Part shown: one piece after another, positions 4,858 through 6,670 of the stretch | How the letters are laid out: each line of letters opens with the position of its first letter | How positions within the stretch are numbered: position 1 is the first letter of the stretch | Assembly (NCBI GenBank): GCA_021734725.1 | Contig: JAIPIM010000225.1 | Span: forward strand, 1-6,670 | Reading direction: 5' to 3' | DNA from: Minisyncoccota bacterium | GTDB taxonomy: Bacteria > Verrucomicrobiota > Lentisphaeria > Oligosphaerales > MVZH01 | Length of the DNA stretch: 6,670 bases | Notes under the pieces: model-generated | The model's database searches: none | What the model saw: the letters and a program-made list of their open reading frames with translations, nothing else | What the model was told of the DNA's origin: nothing | Program-made: the position numbers and the translations under genes

Positions 4858-6430
4858 CGTCAAACTATACGACACAACGTTGCGCGACGGAACGCAGAGC
4901 GAAGGCGTATCGTTTTCCAAGGCTGACAAAGTCCGCATCGCCGAACGGCTGGACCGGTTCGGCGTGGCCTACATCGAAGGCGGATGGCCGGGATCGAACC
5001 CCAAGGACATGGGGTTCTTCGAGGCCATGCGAAAACATCCCCTCAAAACGGCGCGACTCACGGCATTCGGCAGCACACGACGGGCCAAGAATACGCCGGA
5101 GGAAGACCCGAATCTGCAAACACTGCTGAGCGCTGAAACACCGACGGTCACGATCTTTGGCAAATCCTGGCTGCTGCACGTGAAGGACGTGCTGAGAGTG
5201 AGCGAAGAGCAGAATCTGGCAATGATCCAGGACTCCTGCCAGTTCCTCAAGGATCACGGACGGGAAGTGATCTTTGACGCCGAACACTTTTTCGACGGTT
5301 ATCTCGACAATCCGGAGTACGCCGTGGCAGTCCTGCAAAAGTCCATCGAAGGCGGAGCGGAAACTGTGGTGCTGTGCGATACGAACGGAGGAACGATGCC
5401 GGCCGATATCGAACGCATCTGCCGCGACGTGCGGGCGCAGCTTCCGGATACCGCGGAACTCGGTATTCATTGCCACAATGATGCAAACTGCGCCGTGGCC
5501 AATTCACTCATCGCGGTGGACGCCGGATGCACGCACGTGCAGGGCACCATCAACGGCCTGGGTGAGCGCTGCGGTAATGCCAATCTCTCATCCATTATTC
5601 CCGGCCTGGCGTTGAAAATGAAACGCGCCTGCGTGCCCGAGGGGTCCCTGGCGCATATGAAGGAATTGAGCAATTTCGTGTACGATCTGGCCAATATGCG
5701 ACCGGATACGCATCAGCCCTACGTGGGCAACAGTGCGTTCGCCCATAAAGGCGGTATGCATGTGAACGCCGTGAAGAAAAATGCGGCGACGTTCGAGCAT
5801 ATAACCCCGGAAACCGTGGGCAACGAACGCCGAATCCTGGTGTCCGACCTGGCCGGCGGCAGTAATATCCTCATGAAAGCCGCGGAACACGATATTCGCC
5901 TGGACCAGAAAGGACCGGAGGTCCGGCAGATACTCAACGAACTCAAGCGACTGGAAGCCGAAGGCTATGAATACGAGGCGGCGGACGCTTCGTTCTGGCT
6001 GCTGGTCCAGAAGATGCTCAAGAAACACGAGCCGTTCTTCAACCTCGAAGGGTTCAGGGTCATCGTCGAAAAACGAGGACCGGAAGAACCCTGCCTGTCC
6101 GAAGCAACCATCAAGATCACGGTCGGCGATAAAACCGAGATCGCCGCCGCCGAGGGCGATGGGCCGGTGAACGCACTGGATATGGCCCTGCGAAAGGTCG
6201 TCACATCGTTCTATCCGGAAATCGAAGACGTGCATCTGCGTGATTTCAAGGTCCGCATCCTGGAGGGCGAAGCCGGCAGCGCGGCCAAAACACGCGTCCT
6301 CATCGAGTCAGGCGACAGTGAAACCATCTGGGGCACGGTCGGTGTCAGTGAAAACATCATCGAAGCGAGCTGGGAAGCCCTGCTTGATTCCATGGAGTAT
6401 ATCCTGTACCGGAATCGGACGGAAAGCTGA
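4847..6430 (+). CDS. cimA: (R)-citramalate synthase, DRE-TIM metallolyase family
   Basis: It condenses pyruvate with acetyl-CoA to (R)-citramalate, which LeuCD- and LeuB-type enzymes convert to 2-oxobutyrate for isoleucine, bypassing threonine deaminase. With the GTG start at 4847 (GGGAG at 4833-4837, 9 bases before) it has 527 residues, the usual CimA length; it overlaps lysC by 11 bases. The TIM barrel shows TLRDGTQSEG (residues 11-20, with catalytic Arg13 and metal ligand Asp14), YIEGGWPGSNPKD (42-54, typical of the citramalate synthase branch rather than LeuA), metal-binding HCHND (208-212) and NGLGERCGNANL (236-247). AHKGGMHVNAV (299-309) belongs to the middle part. Residues about 415-520 are the LeuA-type dimer domain that usually binds the feedback inhibitor, probably isoleucine. 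Similarity to homocitrate and isopropylmalate synthases leaves some doubt on substrate. Its frame is also open upstream to 4754, but only inside lysC. Confidence 0.92.
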   Translation: MKPDVKLYDTTLRDGTQSEGVSFSKADKVRIAERLDRFGVAYIEGGWPGSNPKDMGFFEAMRKHPLKTARLTAFGSTRRAKNTPEEDPNLQTLLSAETPTVTIFGKSWLLHVKDVLRVSEEQNLAMIQDSCQFLKDHGREVIFDAEHFFDGYLDNPEYAVAVLQKSIEGGAETVVLCDTNGGTMPADIERICRDVRAQLPDTAELGIHCHNDANCAVANSLIAVDAGCTHVQGTINGLGERCGNANLSSIIPGLALKMKRACVPEGSLAHMKELSNFVYDLANMRPDTHQPYVGNSAFAHKGGMHVNAVKKNAATFEHITPETVGNERRILVSDLAGGSNILMKAAEHDIRLDQKGPEVRQILNELKRLEAEGYEYEAADASFWLLVQKMLKKHEPFFNLEGFRVIVEKRGPEEPCLSEATIKITVGDKTEIAAAEGDGPVNALDMALRKVVTSFYPEIEDVHLRDFKVRILEGEAGSAAKTRVLIESGDSETIWGTVGVSENIIEASWEALLDSMEYILYRNRTES

Positions 6431-6508
6431 AGGATGAACGCTGAAGGATGAAAGCTGAAACCTGAAATCTGAAATCTGAAACCTGAAACCTGAAGCCTGA
6501 AGCCTGGT
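6426..6508. repeat. Heptanucleotide tandem array (CCTGAAA type) at the cimA stop
   Basis: Eleven successive 7-base units from 6426 to 6502 follow the pattern nnTGAAn: GCTGAAG, GATGAAC, GCTGAAG, GATGAAA, GCTGAAA, CCTGAAA, TCTGAAA twice, CCTGAAA, CCTGAAG twice; a partial unit ends the run. The first unit supplies the cimA TGA stop codon. Because 7 is not a multiple of 3, TGA recurs in all three + frames. The minus strand stays open and reads as low-complexity Phe/Arg/Gln/Ser protein, which is not believed to be real. Confidence 0.92.
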
Positions 6509-6524
6509 CCGCCGACCCAGTACC

Positions 6525-6541
6525 GCGGTCCTCAGGGCCGC
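6525..6541. other. Small GC-rich stem-loop after cimA
   Basis: GCGGTCC and GGGCCGC pair over 7 bp (one G-T pair) with the loop TCA. No T-run follows, so it is at best a weak or Rho-assisted 3' end for the lysC-cimA transcript. From here to 6670 no gene, RNA or element is recognised. Confidence 0.3.
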
Positions 6542-6670
6542 AGACATGCACAAGCAGCCCGGGAGACCCGACGTTACACCGGTTGGTACCCCTGCACCAC
6601 CCCCGTCACAAGCTTATGTAACCCCAGGAATGGTTGGTGTTTACTGAGGGGGTAGATTAAACCGTGGTCG

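Noticed and set aside
6546..6647. Small ORF of 33 residues after cimA
   Set aside because: It has no ribosome-binding site, is Pro-rich from C-rich DNA and matches nothing recognised.

Overview
The window is bacterial, compact and moderately GC-rich. It looks like a PVC-group relative (Planctomycetes, Kiritimatiellae or Lentisphaerae type) or a similar sulfatase-rich lineage. That placement is an inference from an S1 sulfatase beside amino-acid genes and from intergenic spacers full of short tandem repeats; no rRNA or tRNA is present to settle it.

Layout, all genes on the + strand: (1) positions 1-1302, the 3' part of a type I sulfatase gene cut by the window edge. (2) 1303-1783, a 481-bp spacer that carries a candidate promoter, a 16-codon Thr/Ile-containing mini-ORF, a mutually exclusive antiterminator pairing and a strong intrinsic terminator 23 bases before hom; together these look like a transcription attenuator. 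(3) 1784-3079, hom, homoserine dehydrogenase with a C-terminal ACT domain. (4) 3080-3624, a 545-bp spacer with a 45-bp C-rich/GT-rich minisatellite, a perfect GC hairpin and a 7-bp-period array. (5) 3625-4857, lysC, aspartate kinase with two ACT domains and a candidate internal start for a separate regulatory (beta) subunit. (6) 4847-6430, a citramalate synthase (cimA) overlapping lysC by 11 bases. (7) 6426-6508, a second 7-bp-period array that begins on the cimA stop codon, then about 160 bp in which no gene is supported.

The three complete genes form an aspartate-family/isoleucine module. LysC makes aspartyl phosphate, the entry to Lys, Met, Thr and Ile. Hom makes homoserine, the branch point to Met and Thr (and through Thr to Ile). 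CimA makes citramalate from pyruvate and acetyl-CoA, giving 2-oxobutyrate for isoleucine without threonine. The host may therefore have two routes to 2-oxobutyrate, and the Thr and Ile codons of the leader match the products of the module.

The most interesting items are the putative hom attenuator, the internal lysC start behind a GGAGG sequence, and the three tandem arrays placed between or at the ends of the biosynthetic genes. All pairings were found by eye; no folding, search or expression data were available.
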